From COE1 sp949066965 (GTDB lineage: Bacteria; Bacillota; Clostridia; Lachnospirales; Lachnospiraceae): a stretch of DNA of 64,000 bases. Positions within the stretch are counted from its first letter, which is position 1, and the number at the start of each line of letters is the position of its first letter. A program made the translations under genes and the position numbers. The stretch spans positions 62,001-126,000 of the forward strand of contig CARTDA010000005.1 in NCBI GenBank assembly GCA_949066965.1, in the 5' to 3' direction. The notes beneath the pieces were generated by a model. It worked only from the letters and a program-made list of their open reading frames with translations. It ran no database searches and was not told the DNA's origin. Positions 44,154 to 52,934 of the stretch are shown here, piece by piece.

Positions 44154-44810
44154 ATGGGACAGAAAGTTAATCCTCATGGACTGAGAGTCGGCGTTATTAA
44201 GGATTGGGATTCAAAATGGTATGCTGATGCAGATTTTGCTGACTATTTAGTAGAAGATTATAATATTAGAAAATTTTTAAAGAAGAAACTGTACAGTGCA
44301 GGTATTTCCAAGATTGAAATTGAGAGGGCATCTGACAGGGTAAAGGTGATTGTTTTCACGGCGAAGCCTGGTGTGGTAATCGGCAAGGGCGGCGCGGAAA
44401 TCGAAGTGACCAAGAAAGAGCTTCAGAAGTTAACAGGCAAGAATGTACTTGTTGATATCAAAGAGATTAAGAGACCGGACAGGGATGCCCAGCTGGTAGC
44501 AGAGAATATTGCACAGCAGCTTGAGAACCGTGTTTCCTTCAGGCGTGCGATGAAATCCTGCATGGGCAGAACAATGAAGGCACAGGCTCTGGGTATCAAG
44601 ACAGCCGTTTCAGGACGTCTTGGCGGGGCAGATATGGCTCGTACAGAGTTTTACAGCGAGGGTACAATTCCTCTTCAGACACTTAGAGCAGATATTGATT
44701 ATGGTTTCGCAGAGGCAGATACAACTTACGGCAAGCTGGGCGTAAAGGTTTGGATCTACAAGGGCGAAGTACTTCCTACAAAAGGAAATAAGGAAGGGAG
44801 CGATAAATAA
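44154..44810 (+). CDS. rpsC: 30S ribosomal protein S3
   Basis: 218 aa from ATG 44154 (AGGAGGAAG upstream). MGQKVNPHGLRVGVIKDWDS, the KH-domain motif PGVVIGKGGAEI and GRTMKAQALGIKTAVSGRLGG. S3 forms part of the mRNA entry site and helicase. Its stop overlaps the rplP start (TAATG). Confidence 0.98.
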   Translation: MGQKVNPHGLRVGVIKDWDSKWYADADFADYLVEDYNIRKFLKKKLYSAGISKIEIERASDRVKVIVFTAKPGVVIGKGGAEIEVTKKELQKLTGKNVLVDIKEIKRPDRDAQLVAENIAQQLENRVSFRRAMKSCMGRTMKAQALGIKTAVSGRLGGADMARTEFYSEGTIPLQTLRADIDYGFAEADTTYGKLGVKVWIYKGEVLPTKGNKEGSDK

Positions 44811-45247
44811 TGTTAATGCCAAAAAGAGTAAAGCGTCGTAAACAGTTCCGCGGTACAATGGCTGGTAAGGCAACGAGAGGCAACACAATTACTTACGGTG
44901 AGTACGGAATCGTGGCAACTGAACCATGTTGGATTAAATCAAATCAGATAGAGGCAGCACGTATTGCCATGACACGTTATATTAAGCGTGGTGGTAAGGT
45001 ATGGATTAAGATTTTCCCAGATAAGCCTGTTACAGCAAAACCTGCTGAAACACGAATGGGTTCAGGTAAGGGAACACTTGAGTACTGGGTGGCAGTAGTA
45101 AAACCTGGTCGTGTAATGTTTGAAATCAGCGGAGTCGCTGAGGATGTGGCAAAAGAAGCGTTACGTCTTGCAACACACAAGCTTCCTTGCAAGTGCAAGA
45201 TCGTTTCTAAAGCAGATTTGGAAGGCGGTGCAGTAAATGAAAACTAA
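44810..45247 (+). CDS. rplP: 50S ribosomal protein L16
   Basis: 145 aa. MLMPKRVKRRKQFRGTMAGK, GEYGIVATEPCWI and RMGSGKGTLEYWVAVVKPGR identify L16, which stabilises A-site tRNA. It overlaps rpmC by 11 nt. Confidence 0.98.
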   Translation: MLMPKRVKRRKQFRGTMAGKATRGNTITYGEYGIVATEPCWIKSNQIEAARIAMTRYIKRGGKVWIKIFPDKPVTAKPAETRMGSGKGTLEYWVAVVKPGRVMFEISGVAEDVAKEALRLATHKLPCKCKIVSKADLEGGAVNEN

Positions 45248-45446
45248 TAAGTATGTAGAAGATTTAAGGACCAAATCAGCTGCAGAATTATCACAGGAAT
45301 TAGTAGCTGCAAAGAAAGAACTTTTCAATTTGAGATTCCAGAATGCAACAAACCAGTTAGACAATACAGCAAGAATCAAAGAGGTGAGAAGAAATATCGC
45401 CAGGATTCAGACTGTTATCGCTGGGAATCTTAAAAACGTAGAGTAG
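45237..45446 (+). CDS. rpmC: 50S ribosomal protein L29
   Basis: 69 aa. TKSAAELSQELVAAKKELFN and LRFQNATNQLDNTARIKEVR RNIARIQT-type text mark L29, a small helical tunnel-exit protein. Translationally coupled to rplP. Confidence 0.96.
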   Translation: MKTNKYVEDLRTKSAAELSQELVAAKKELFNLRFQNATNQLDNTARIKEVRRNIARIQTVIAGNLKNVE

Positions 45447-45453
45447 GAGGAAA

Positions 45454-45714
45454 ATGGTCGTGGAAAGAAATTTGAGAAAAACACGTACAGGCAAGGTTGT
45501 GAGCAACAAAATGCAGAAAACTATCGTAGTTGCTGTAGAAGATCATGTTAAGCATCCTCTTTACGGAAAAATCGTTAAGAGAACTTACAAGCTGAAGGCA
45601 CATGATGAGAACAATGAGTGCAACATTGGCGATACCGTTAAGGTAATGGAGACAAGACCTTTGTCCAAGGATAAGAGATGGAGACTTGTTGAAATTATTG
45701 AAAGAGTAAAATAG
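45454..45714 (+). CDS. rpsQ: 30S ribosomal protein S17
   Basis: 86 aa. RNLRKTRTGKVVSNKMQKTI, VEDHVKHPLYGKIVKRTYK and HDENNECNIGDTVKVMETRP identify this OB-fold primary 16S-binding protein. AGGAGGAAA precedes ATG 45454. Confidence 0.97.
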   Translation: MVVERNLRKTRTGKVVSNKMQKTIVVAVEDHVKHPLYGKIVKRTYKLKAHDENNECNIGDTVKVMETRPLSKDKRWRLVEIIERVK

Positions 45715-45731
45715 ATTTTAAAAGCAATGCA

Positions 45732-45752
45732 ATGCAATGCGACGCATTGCAT
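45732..45752 (+). other. Hairpin between rpsQ and rplN
   Basis: ATGCAATGC-GAC-GCATTGCAT, a perfect 9-bp stem without a U-tract. Probably an RNA processing or stability element that splits the long transcript. Confidence 0.55.
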
Positions 45753-45778
45753 GACATGGTTTTGGAAGGAGATTAAGC

Positions 45779-46147
45779 ATGATACAACAGGAAAGCAGAC
45801 TGAAAGTCGCTGATAATACTGGTGCAAAAGAATTGCTCTGCATCAGGGTTATGGGTGGATCTACAAGAAGATATGCAAGCATTGGTGATGTGATTGTTGC
45901 CAGCGTTAAAGATGCAACACCAGGCGGCGTTGTAAAAAAAGGCGATGTAGTAAAAGCTGTAGTTGTACGTACCGTAAAGGGCGCTCGTCGTAAGGACGGT
46001 TCTTATATTAAATTTGATGAAAATGCTGCTGTAATCATCAAGGATGACAAGACTCCGAGGGGAACACGTATTTTTGGGCCAGTGGCAAGAGAGCTTCGTG
46101 AGAAACAGTTTATGAAAATTGTTTCCTTAGCTCCTGAAGTATTATAA
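45779..46147 (+). CDS. rplN: 50S ribosomal protein L14
   Basis: 122 aa. MIQQESRLKVADNTGAKELL, GVVKKGDVVKAVVVRT and DKTPRGTRIFGPVARELRE identify L14, at the subunit interface and binding site of RsfS. Standard length; first gene of the spc section. Confidence 0.98.
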   Translation: MIQQESRLKVADNTGAKELLCIRVMGGSTRRYASIGDVIVASVKDATPGGVVKKGDVVKAVVVRTVKGARRKDGSYIKFDENAAVIIKDDKTPRGTRIFGPVARELREKQFMKIVSLAPEVL

Positions 46148-46159
46148 GGAGGTGCCAGA

Positions 46160-46465
46160 ATGTTAAAGATAAAGAAGGGCGATACCGTTAAAGTGATCGC
46201 TGGTAAAGATAAAGATAAAGAGGGCAAGGTTTTATCTGTTGACACAAAGAACGCCAAGGTTTTGGTAGAGGGTGTCAACATGGTTACAAAGCATGCCAAG
46301 CCTTCCGCTGCAAATCAGAATGGCGGCATTATCCAGAAAGAAGCTCCTATTGATATTTCAAACGTAATGTACCTCCATAAGGGAAAGGCGACGAGAGTCG
46401 GCTTTAAGATGGATGGGGATAAGAAAGTACGTTTCGCAAAGACAACAGGCGAAGTCATTGATTAA
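46160..46465 (+). CDS. rplX: 50S ribosomal protein L24
   Basis: 101 aa. KIKKGDTVKVIAGKDKDKEG is the KOW motif, followed by VEGVNMVTKHAKPS. It is an assembly-initiator protein binding the 5' end of 23S rRNA. AAGGAGGTGCC upstream. Confidence 0.97.
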   Translation: MLKIKKGDTVKVIAGKDKDKEGKVLSVDTKNAKVLVEGVNMVTKHAKPSAANQNGGIIQKEAPIDISNVMYLHKGKATRVGFKMDGDKKVRFAKTTGEVID

Positions 46466-46487
46466 TTAGGAAAGGAGGACTAGACTG

Positions 46488-47027
46488 GTGAGTAGACTGA
46501 AAAGTATATATAAAGATGAGATCGTAGATGCTTTGACAAAAAAGTTCGGATATAAAAATATCATGGAAGTTCCAAAGCTTGATAAGATTGTGGTTAACAT
46601 GGGCGTCGGTGAGGCGAAGGACAACGCAAAAGCACTGGAATCAGCAGTGAAGGACATGGAAATTATCACAGGTCAGAAGGCTGTGACCACAAAGGCAAAG
46701 AAGGCGATTGCCAACTTTAAGATTCGTGAGGGCATGGCCATCGGATGTAAGGTTACCCTTCGCGGTGAGAAGATGTATGAGTTCCTTGACCGTCTTGTAA
46801 ACCTTGCGCTTCCTCGTGTGCGTGACTTTAGAGGAGTAAATCCGAATGGGTTTGACGGAAGGGGTAATTATGCACTTGGTATCAAAGAGCAGATTATCTT
46901 CCCGGAGATAGAGTATGACAAGGTTGACAAGGTAAGGGGTATGGATATTGTATTCGTTACAACTGCCAGGACTGACGAGGAAGCACGTGAGCTGTTAGCA
47001 CAGTTCAACATGCCTTTCGCGAAATAA
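46488..47027 (+). CDS. rplE: 50S ribosomal protein L5
   Basis: 179 aa with a GTG start at 46488 after AAAGGAGGAC. MEVPKLDKIVVNMGVGEA, TGQKAVTTKAKKAIANFKIR and RVRDFRGVNPNGFDGRGNY identify L5, which binds 5S rRNA. Normal length. Confidence 0.98.
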   Translation: MSRLKSIYKDEIVDALTKKFGYKNIMEVPKLDKIVVNMGVGEAKDNAKALESAVKDMEIITGQKAVTTKAKKAIANFKIREGMAIGCKVTLRGEKMYEFLDRLVNLALPRVRDFRGVNPNGFDGRGNYALGIKEQIIFPEIEYDKVDKVRGMDIVFVTTARTDEEARELLAQFNMPFAK

Positions 47028-47044
47028 TAAGGAGGTAAATTCTC

Positions 47045-47230
47045 ATGGCTAAAACAGCAATGAAAATCAAACAGCAGCGCAATCCTAAGTTTTCTACACA
47101 GGAATACAGTCGTTGCAGAATCTGTGGCCGTCCACATGCATACTTAAGAAAATATGGAATTTGCAGAATCTGCTTCCGCGAGTTGGCATATAAAGGTCAG
47201 ATTCCCGGTGTGAAGAAGGCAAGCTGGTAA
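47045..47230 (+). CDS. rpsZ: 30S ribosomal protein S14, zinc-binding type Z
   Basis: 61 aa. The zinc site is CRICGRPHAYLRKYGICRIC, a Cys-x2-Cys-x12-Cys-x2-Cys ribbon, which distinguishes the short zinc form from the longer zinc-free rpsN that many Firmicutes encode elsewhere under Zur control. AAGGAGGTAAA upstream. Confidence 0.97.
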   Translation: MAKTAMKIKQQRNPKFSTQEYSRCRICGRPHAYLRKYGICRICFRELAYKGQIPGVKKASW

Positions 47231-47232
47231 AA

Positions 47233-47315
47233 AACCGAAAAGAATTTCTAAGACAGCAAAAGACGCTGTCTAAGAAATACTAAGTTTCGGTTGGAAGAAT
47301 GCTGGCGCATTCTTC
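47233..47315 (+). other. Two hairpins between rpsZ and rpsH
   Basis: The first closes with AACCGAAA (47233-47240)/TTTCGGTT (47285-47292) and contains ATTTCT/AGAAAT and AGACAGC/GCTGTCT; the second is GAAGAATGC/GCATTCTTC (47294-47315). No U-tract. Candidate processing sites or a binding site for S8, which represses the spc operon in E. coli. Confidence 0.55.
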
Positions 47316-47343
47316 GTGATAGATAATTAAGGAGGAAACTGAA

Positions 47344-47745
47344 ATGACAATGAATGATCCTATTGCAGATATGCTTACAAGAATTCGTAATGCGAACACT
47401 GCAAAGCATGATACAGTAGATGTTCCTTCATCAAAGATGAAACTTGCTATAGCGCAGATTCTTTTGGATGAAGGTTATATAAGGGCTTTTGACGTTGTAG
47501 AAGATGGCGCATTCAAAACAATCCACATTACGTTAAAGTATGGCGCAGATAAGAGTGAGAAGATTATTACAGGCTTAAAGAGAATTTCCAAGCCGGGTCT
47601 TCGTATTTACGCAGGTAAGGATGAGCTGCCAAAGGTTCTCGGCGGACTTGGTATTGCCATTATCTCTACCAATCAGGGTGTCATCACGGATAAAGAGGCA
47701 AGAAGGCTTCAGGTCGGCGGTGAAGTGCTGGCTTTTGTCTGGTAA
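47344..47745 (+). CDS. rpsH: 30S ribosomal protein S8
   Basis: 133 aa. MNDPIADMLTRIRNANTAKH, RISKPGLRIYAGKDELPKVL and GGLGIAIISTNQGVITDKEA identify S8, the central-domain organiser and spc-operon regulator in E. coli. Downstream, TTTCCGGGG-type and TTCAAAG/CTTTGAA hairpins fill the 127-nt gap to rplF. Confidence 0.98.
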   Translation: MTMNDPIADMLTRIRNANTAKHDTVDVPSSKMKLAIAQILLDEGYIRAFDVVEDGAFKTIHITLKYGADKSEKIITGLKRISKPGLRIYAGKDELPKVLGGLGIAIISTNQGVITDKEARRLQVGGEVLAFVW

Positions 47746-47872
47746 TTATGATTAAGACGTTTTCCGGGGGAATCAAGGATATTGCCCTGGAAAAATAAAG
47801 TTCCGTTTCAAAGGGCTGCATGCAGTTCTTTGAACTTGAAAATAGATTCAAATAAAATTAGGAGGTACGGGC

Positions 47873-48415
47873 ATGTCACGTATAGGAAGAATGCCAATCG
47901 CGATTCCTGCAGGTGTCACTGTAGAAGTTGCAGAAAATAACAAAGTGACTGTAAAAGGTCCAAAGGGAACACTGGAAAGAGTGCTTCCGGCTGAGATGGA
48001 AATCAAAGTGGAAGGTGCAGAGGTTACTGTTACAAGACCGAACGATTTGAAGAAAATGAAATCTTTACATGGTTTGACAAGAACACTGATCAATAACATG
48101 GTTGTCGGTGTGACAAACGGGTATGAGAAGAAGCTTGAGGTAAACGGTGTAGGTTACAGGGCAGCTAAGGCAGGAAAGAAACTGACATTGTCCCTGGGAT
48201 ACTCTCATCCGGTTGAAATGACTGACCCGGAAGGGATTGAGACAGTGCTTGATGGTGCAAATATCATCATTGTAAAGGGTATTGATAAAGAAAAAGTTGG
48301 CCAATTCGCAGCTGAAATCAGAGACAAGAGAAGACCGGAGCCATATAAGGGCAAGGGTATCAAGTATGCTGATGAGACAATCAGACGTAAAGTTGGTAAG
48401 ACTGGCAAAAAGTAA
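47873..48415 (+). CDS. rplF: 50S ribosomal protein L6
   Basis: 180 aa. MSRIGRMPIAIPAGVTVEV, HGLTRTLINNMVVGVTNGYE and RPEPYKGKGIKYADETIRRK are diagnostic. L6 sits near the factor-binding stalk base. AGGAGGTACGGGC upstream. Confidence 0.98.
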   Translation: MSRIGRMPIAIPAGVTVEVAENNKVTVKGPKGTLERVLPAEMEIKVEGAEVTVTRPNDLKKMKSLHGLTRTLINNMVVGVTNGYEKKLEVNGVGYRAAKAGKKLTLSLGYSHPVEMTDPEGIETVLDGANIIIVKGIDKEKVGQFAAEIRDKRRPEPYKGKGIKYADETIRRKVGKTGKK

Positions 48416-48433
48416 ATAAGGAGGGCGTAAAAA

Positions 48434-48802
48434 ATGGTTAGTAAGAGATCAAGAGCAGAATTGCGTGCAAAGAAGCACATGAGAATACGTAACCGTTTAA
48501 GTGGTACGACAGAAAGACCACGTTTGGCAGTATTCAGAAGCAATAATCATATGTATGCTCAAATTATTGACGATACAGTTGGAAACACATTGGTTGCAGC
48601 TTCTACTACAGAGAAAGAAGTAAAGGCTGAACTGGAGAAGACCAATGACGTTGAGGCGGCAGCATATTTAGGCAAGGTAATTGCAAAAAGGGCGTTGGAT
48701 AAAGGTATCACGGAAGTGGTTTTCGACAGAGGCGGCTTTTTATACCATGGAAAAATCAAGGCTTTAGCTGAGGCAGCAAGAGAAGCTGGCTTGGTATTCT
48801 AG
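48434..48802 (+). CDS. rplR: 50S ribosomal protein L18
   Basis: 122 aa. RKRIRNRLSGT-type MRIRNRLSGTTERPRLAVFR, IDDTVGNTLVAASTTEKEV and VFDRGGFLYHGKIKALAEAA identify L18, a 5S rRNA binder. AAGGAGGGCG upstream. Confidence 0.98.
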   Translation: MVSKRSRAELRAKKHMRIRNRLSGTTERPRLAVFRSNNHMYAQIIDDTVGNTLVAASTTEKEVKAELEKTNDVEAAAYLGKVIAKRALDKGITEVVFDRGGFLYHGKIKALAEAAREAGLVF

Positions 48803-48818
48803 GAAGGGAGAAAATCAC

Positions 48819-49328
48819 ATGAAACGTACAATCATTGATGCTAGTCAGCTTGAATTAACAGATAAGGTTGTTACTATCAAGAGAGTAACCAAGACTGTTA
48901 AAGGTGGACGTAACATGCGTTTTACCGCTTTGGTAGTTGTAGGTGACGGAAACGGTCACGTAGGTGCCGGACTTGGCAAGGCCGTAGAAATCCCTGAAGC
49001 GATTCGTAAGGGGAAAGAAGATGCAATTAAGAATCTTGTAAGCATTGCCATGGATGAGAACAAGTCAATTACACATGATTTTATTGGCAATTACGGTTCT
49101 TCAAGTGTTCTGTTAAAGAAAGCTCCTGAAGGTACAGGTATCATCGCTGGTGGTCCTGCACGTGTCGTTTGTGAGCTTGCAGGTATTAAGAACATTCGTA
49201 CAAAGTCTTTAGGCTCTAACAACAAGCAGAATGTAGTGCTTTCTACAATTGCTGGTCTTTCACAGTTAAAGACACCTGAGCAGGTAGCTGCAAATCGTGG
49301 AAAATCTATCGACGAGATTATGGCTTAA
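48819..49328 (+). CDS. rpsE: 30S ribosomal protein S5
   Basis: 169 aa. GGRNMRFTALVVVGDGNGHV, GLGKAVEIPEAIRKGKEDA and AGGPARVVCELAGIKNIRTK identify S5, part of the mRNA entry and decoding-fidelity region. Standard length. Confidence 0.98.
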   Translation: MKRTIIDASQLELTDKVVTIKRVTKTVKGGRNMRFTALVVVGDGNGHVGAGLGKAVEIPEAIRKGKEDAIKNLVSIAMDENKSITHDFIGNYGSSSVLLKKAPEGTGIIAGGPARVVCELAGIKNIRTKSLGSNNKQNVVLSTIAGLSQLKTPEQVAANRGKSIDEIMA

Positions 49329-49342
49329 GGAGGTAGACGAAG

Positions 49343-49525
49343 ATGGCAAAGACATTAAAAGTTACTTTGGTAAAATCAACAATCGGTGCAGTGCCCAAGA
49401 ACAAGGCAACTGTTGAGGCGATGGGGCTGAGAAAGCTTAACAAGACAGTAGAACTTCCGGACAACGAAGCAACCAGGGGCATGATTCGCAAAGTAAATCA
49501 TTTAGTAAAAGTTGAAGAAGCATAA
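49343..49525 (+). CDS. rpmD: 50S ribosomal protein L30
   Basis: 60 aa. LKVTLVKSTIGAVPKNKATV and MGLRKLNKTVELPDNEATRG identify the bacterial L30. AAGGAGGTAGACGAAG precedes ATG 49343. Confidence 0.97.
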   Translation: MAKTLKVTLVKSTIGAVPKNKATVEAMGLRKLNKTVELPDNEATRGMIRKVNHLVKVEEA

Positions 49526-49545
49526 TACAAGGGAGGTGTCAGAAA

Positions 49546-49992
49546 ATGAGTTTGGAATTATCTAATTTAAGACCTGCCGAGGGCTCAAAACATAGCAATA
49601 ATTTTAGAAGAGGCCGTGGACATGGTTCAGGAAACGGCAAGACAGCCGGCAAGGGTCATAAGGGACAGAAAGCTCGTTCCGGAGCTCCAAGACCAGGCTT
49701 TGAAGGTGGTCAGATGCCTTTGTACAGACGTATTCCCAAGAGAGGTTTCCATAATAGAAATACGAAGGAAATTGTTGCAATCAACCTTGAAGCTTTAGAG
49801 AGATTTGAGGATGGGGCTACAGTTTCAGTGGACACATTAATCGAGACCGGAATCGTAAAAAATCCGAAAGATGGAGTAAAGATTTTAGGCAGGGGAGAAT
49901 TAACTAAGAAGCTCAATGTTCAGGTAAACGCTTTCAGCGCATCTGCAAAGGAGAAGATTGAGGCACTTGGTGGAACAGCAGAGGTGATTTAA
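49546..49992 (+). CDS. rplO: 50S ribosomal protein L15
   Basis: 148 aa. LSNLRPAEGSKHSNNFRRGR, GHGSGNGKTAGKGHKGQKAR and GGQMPLYRRIPKRGFHNRNT are diagnostic. Its stop overlaps the secY start (TAATG), coupling the ribosome and translocon genes. Confidence 0.98.
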   Translation: MSLELSNLRPAEGSKHSNNFRRGRGHGSGNGKTAGKGHKGQKARSGAPRPGFEGGQMPLYRRIPKRGFHNRNTKEIVAINLEALERFEDGATVSVDTLIETGIVKNPKDGVKILGRGELTKKLNVQVNAFSASAKEKIEALGGTAEVI

Positions 49993-51305
49993 TGTTTTCT
50001 ACGCTAAAGAACGCGTTTAAAATCAAGGAAATCAGAGTAAAATTATTGTTCACTTTCTTGATGCTAGTGGTCATTCGTTTTGGTTCTCAGCTTCCTATTC
50101 CGGGTGTGAACAGAGATTATTTTTCATCGTGGTTTGAGGCACAGACTGGTGGTGCTTTCAGCTTCTTTGATGCATTTACAGGCGGTTCTTTTTCAAGGAT
50201 GTCTGTATTTGCATTAAATATCACACCTTATATTACTTCTTCCATCATTATGCAGCTTCTTACCATTGCAATTCCGAAGCTTGAGGAAATGCAGAAGGAT
50301 GGAGAAGATGGAAGGAAGAAAATAGCTTCTATTACACGTTATGTTACCGTGGCGCTTGCTCTGATTGAAAGTGCAGCTATGGCAATTGGACTTGGCAATC
50401 AGGGATTGCTTCAGAAGTATGGTCCTTTAGAAGTTATAACAGTAATTGCAGTTCTTACAGCCGGCAGTGCTTTCCTCATGTGGATCGGTGAGCGTATAAC
50501 AGAGAAGGGTGTTGGAAATGGTATTTCGATCGTACTCATTATCAACATTATTTCACGGCTGCCGGATGATTTTGCAAAGCTGTACGAGCAGTTCTGCAAG
50601 GGTAAGTCCATTCCTCTTGCAGTTGTTGCAGCAGTTATCATCATTGCAATTATTTTGGCAATGACAGTATTTGTAGTTGTCTTAAATAGTGCAGTGCGTA
50701 AGATTCCTGTACAGTATGCAAAAAAAATCCAGGGAAACAAAATGGTTGGGGGTCAGATGACGTTTCTCCCATTAAAGGTGAATACAGCAGGTGTTATTCC
50801 GATTATCTTTGCATCTTCGTTAATGCAGTTTCCGATTGTTATTTCCACATTGGTTGGATATAGCGGGAACGGTATATGGAGGCAGATACTCAATGCTTTA
50901 AATCAGGACAGCTGGTGTAATCCGGATCAACTTGTCTATTCCATTGGCCTTGTTGTTTACGTCTTATTGACAGTATTTTTTGCATATTTCTATACGTCGT
51001 TAACATTCAACCCTTTGGAGATTGCAAATAATATGAAAAAGCAGGGCGGGTTTATTCCGGGTATCAGACCAGGTAAGCCAACCAGTGATTATCTGAACAA
51101 AGTGCTCAATGCAATTATTTTTATCGGTGCGATAGGACTTGTCGTTGTGGCAGTTGTACCATTTTTCTTCAATGGTGTGTTTAAGGCATCTGTTTCATTT
51201 GGTGGAACAAGCTTAATCATTATTGTCAGTGTCGTGCTTGAAACGATAAAGCAGATTGAGTCCCAGATGCTGGTACGTAATTACAAAGGTTTTTTGAATG
51301 ATTAA
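49992..51305 (+). CDS. secY: Protein translocase channel subunit SecY
   Basis: 437 aa with ten membrane helices. RFGSQLPIPGVNRDYFS near TM1, MPYI-like FALNITPYITSSIIMQLL with the plug region, PITVLTA-type text and MKKQGGFIPGIRPGKPTSDY in the cytosolic loop are conserved. It forms the SecYEG pore for export and membrane insertion. Standard length for Firmicutes. Confidence 0.98.
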   Translation: MFSTLKNAFKIKEIRVKLLFTFLMLVVIRFGSQLPIPGVNRDYFSSWFEAQTGGAFSFFDAFTGGSFSRMSVFALNITPYITSSIIMQLLTIAIPKLEEMQKDGEDGRKKIASITRYVTVALALIESAAMAIGLGNQGLLQKYGPLEVITVIAVLTAGSAFLMWIGERITEKGVGNGISIVLIINIISRLPDDFAKLYEQFCKGKSIPLAVVAAVIIIAIILAMTVFVVVLNSAVRKIPVQYAKKIQGNKMVGGQMTFLPLKVNTAGVIPIIFASSLMQFPIVISTLVGYSGNGIWRQILNALNQDSWCNPDQLVYSIGLVVYVLLTVFFAYFYTSLTFNPLEIANNMKKQGGFIPGIRPGKPTSDYLNKVLNAIIFIGAIGLVVVAVVPFFFNGVFKASVSFGGTSLIIIVSVVLETIKQIESQMLVRNYKGFLND

Positions 51306-51312
51306 TCATGGA

Positions 51313-51356
51313 CAATCGGATAGAAGCAAAGCATCTGCTTTGCTTCTATCCGATTG
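51313..51356. other. Long perfect hairpin between secY and adk
   Basis: CAATCGGATAGAAGCAAAG (51313-51331) and its exact complement at 51338-51356, loop CATCTG. No U-tract follows, so it is more likely an RNA processing or stabiliser element than a strong terminator. Confidence 0.65.
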
Positions 51357-51444
51357 GTAGTTTGAATTGAGTCTATTTTTGGCTGAAAAGATAAATTGAA
51401 TTGAAACTATTTTGTATATTAAATATTTTAAAGGAGGAACTAGG

Positions 51445-52086
51445 ATGAAGATTATTATGTTAGGAGCACCTGGCGCAGGAAAAGGTACACAGGCGAAAAT
51501 GATTGCAGAGAAGTTTGCAATTCCGCATATCTCAACGGGAGATATTTTCCGCGCAAACATTAAGGACGGCACAGAACTTGGAATGGAAGCGAAGAAATAC
51601 ATGGATCAGGGACTGCTGGTGCCGGATGAGCTCACAGTAAAGATACTGCTTGACAGGGTGGCACAGGACGACTGCAGGAATGGATATGTATTGGACGGAT
51701 TCCCAAGGACAATTCCGCAGGCAGAGGTTCTTGACAAGGCGCTTACGGAGCTTGGGGACAAGATTGATTATGCAATTAATGTCGATGTGCCCGATGAGAA
51801 TATCATTAACAGAATGTCGGGAAGGCGTGCCTGCGTGAACTGTGGTGCAACATATCATGTTGTTCATATTCCGCCTAAAAATGAGGGAATATGTGATACC
51901 TGTAATTCGGAATTAATCTTAAGGGATGACGACAAGCCGGAAACAGTTAAGAACCGCCTTGAAGTTTACCATAAGCAGACACAGCCGCTGATCGATTTTT
52001 ATTCGGCAAAAGGCGTTTTAAAGTCAGTGGATGGAACGGTTGACATGAAGGATGTATTTGAGTCAATTGTAAAAATCCTGTCTTAA
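51445..52086 (+). CDS. adk: Adenylate kinase, zinc-binding long-lid type
   Basis: 213 aa from ATG 51445 (AAAGGAGGAAC upstream). P-loop MLGAPGAGKGTQ, AMP-binding HISTGDIFRA, DGFPRTIPQA and the lid with CVNCGATYHVVH...GICDTC, a four-Cys zinc site typical of Gram-positive Adk. It interconverts ATP, AMP and ADP. In the usual Firmicutes place between secY and map. Confidence 0.98.
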   Translation: MKIIMLGAPGAGKGTQAKMIAEKFAIPHISTGDIFRANIKDGTELGMEAKKYMDQGLLVPDELTVKILLDRVAQDDCRNGYVLDGFPRTIPQAEVLDKALTELGDKIDYAINVDVPDENIINRMSGRRACVNCGATYHVVHIPPKNEGICDTCNSELILRDDDKPETVKNRLEVYHKQTQPLIDFYSAKGVLKSVDGTVDMKDVFESIVKILS

Positions 52087-52102
52087 GTATCGAATATTGC
52101 TG

Positions 52103-52151
52103 CAGTGCACACCTGCAGCGCTGACAGGAATTTGAAAGCAGGTGTGCGCTG
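52103..52151 (+). other. Hairpin between adk and map
   Basis: CAGTGCACACCTGC (52103-52116) pairs with GCAGGTGTGCGCTG (52138-52151), one G-U pair, 21-nt loop; not followed by a U-tract. Confidence 0.5.
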
Positions 52152-52169
52152 TATTCGGAGGAGTAGGAA

Positions 52170-52922
52170 ATGGCCGTTACAATTAAGACGCATCGGGAAA
52201 TTGACTTGATGCGCGAATCGAGTAAAATACTGGCTAAGGTACATGAGGAGCTAGGGCAGGCAATTAAACCTGGAATATCCACACTTTATATTGACCAGCT
52301 TGGTGAGAAGCTAATCAGGGATATGGGGTGCGTACCGAATTTTTTACATTATAACGGTTATCCGGCATCAATCTGTGTGTCGGTAAATGATGAAGTTGTT
52401 CATGGGATACCAAGGGCGGACAGGATATTGCAGGAAGGCGATATTGTCAGCCTTGACTGCGGGCTTATATATAAGGGGTATCATTCTGATGCCGCAAGGA
52501 CGCATGGCGTGGGGCAGATAAGTCCGGAGGCACAAAAGCTTATTGAAGAGACAAAGAAATCATTTTATGAAGGGATAAAGTGGGCGAAAGCAGGCAACCA
52601 CCTTCATGATATATCTAATTCCATAGATCGTTATATTTCGCAGTTCGGATATGGAATCGTTCATGATTTGGTAGGGCATGGAATCGGGACTTCACTTCAT
52701 GAGGATCCGGAGGTGCCAAATTTCAGACAGAAAAAGAGAGGGATAAAGCTTCGTGCCGGAATGACGCTTGCGATAGAACCCATGATTAATATGGGGCACG
52801 GCGAAGTGGAATGGCTGGACGATGACTGGACAGTTGTTACAGAGGACGGTTCATTATCTGCACATTATGAGAATACAATTCTAATAACTGACGGTGAACC
52901 TGAAATTCTTACTCTTATATAG
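52170..52922 (+). CDS. map: Methionine aminopeptidase, type I
   Basis: 250 aa. NGYPASICVSVNDEVVHGIP, IVSLDCGLIYKGYHSDAART (metal-binding Asp pair), DLVGHGIGTSLHEDPEVPNF (metal-binding His) and MTLAIEPMIN complete the dinuclear metal site. It removes N-terminal Met from new proteins. No N-terminal zinc finger, so the short bacterial form. Confidence 0.97.
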   Translation: MAVTIKTHREIDLMRESSKILAKVHEELGQAIKPGISTLYIDQLGEKLIRDMGCVPNFLHYNGYPASICVSVNDEVVHGIPRADRILQEGDIVSLDCGLIYKGYHSDAARTHGVGQISPEAQKLIEETKKSFYEGIKWAKAGNHLHDISNSIDRYISQFGYGIVHDLVGHGIGTSLHEDPEVPNFRQKKRGIKLRAGMTLAIEPMINMGHGEVEWLDDDWTVVTEDGSLSAHYENTILITDGEPEILTLI

Positions 52923-52934
52923 GAGAGGAAAAGA

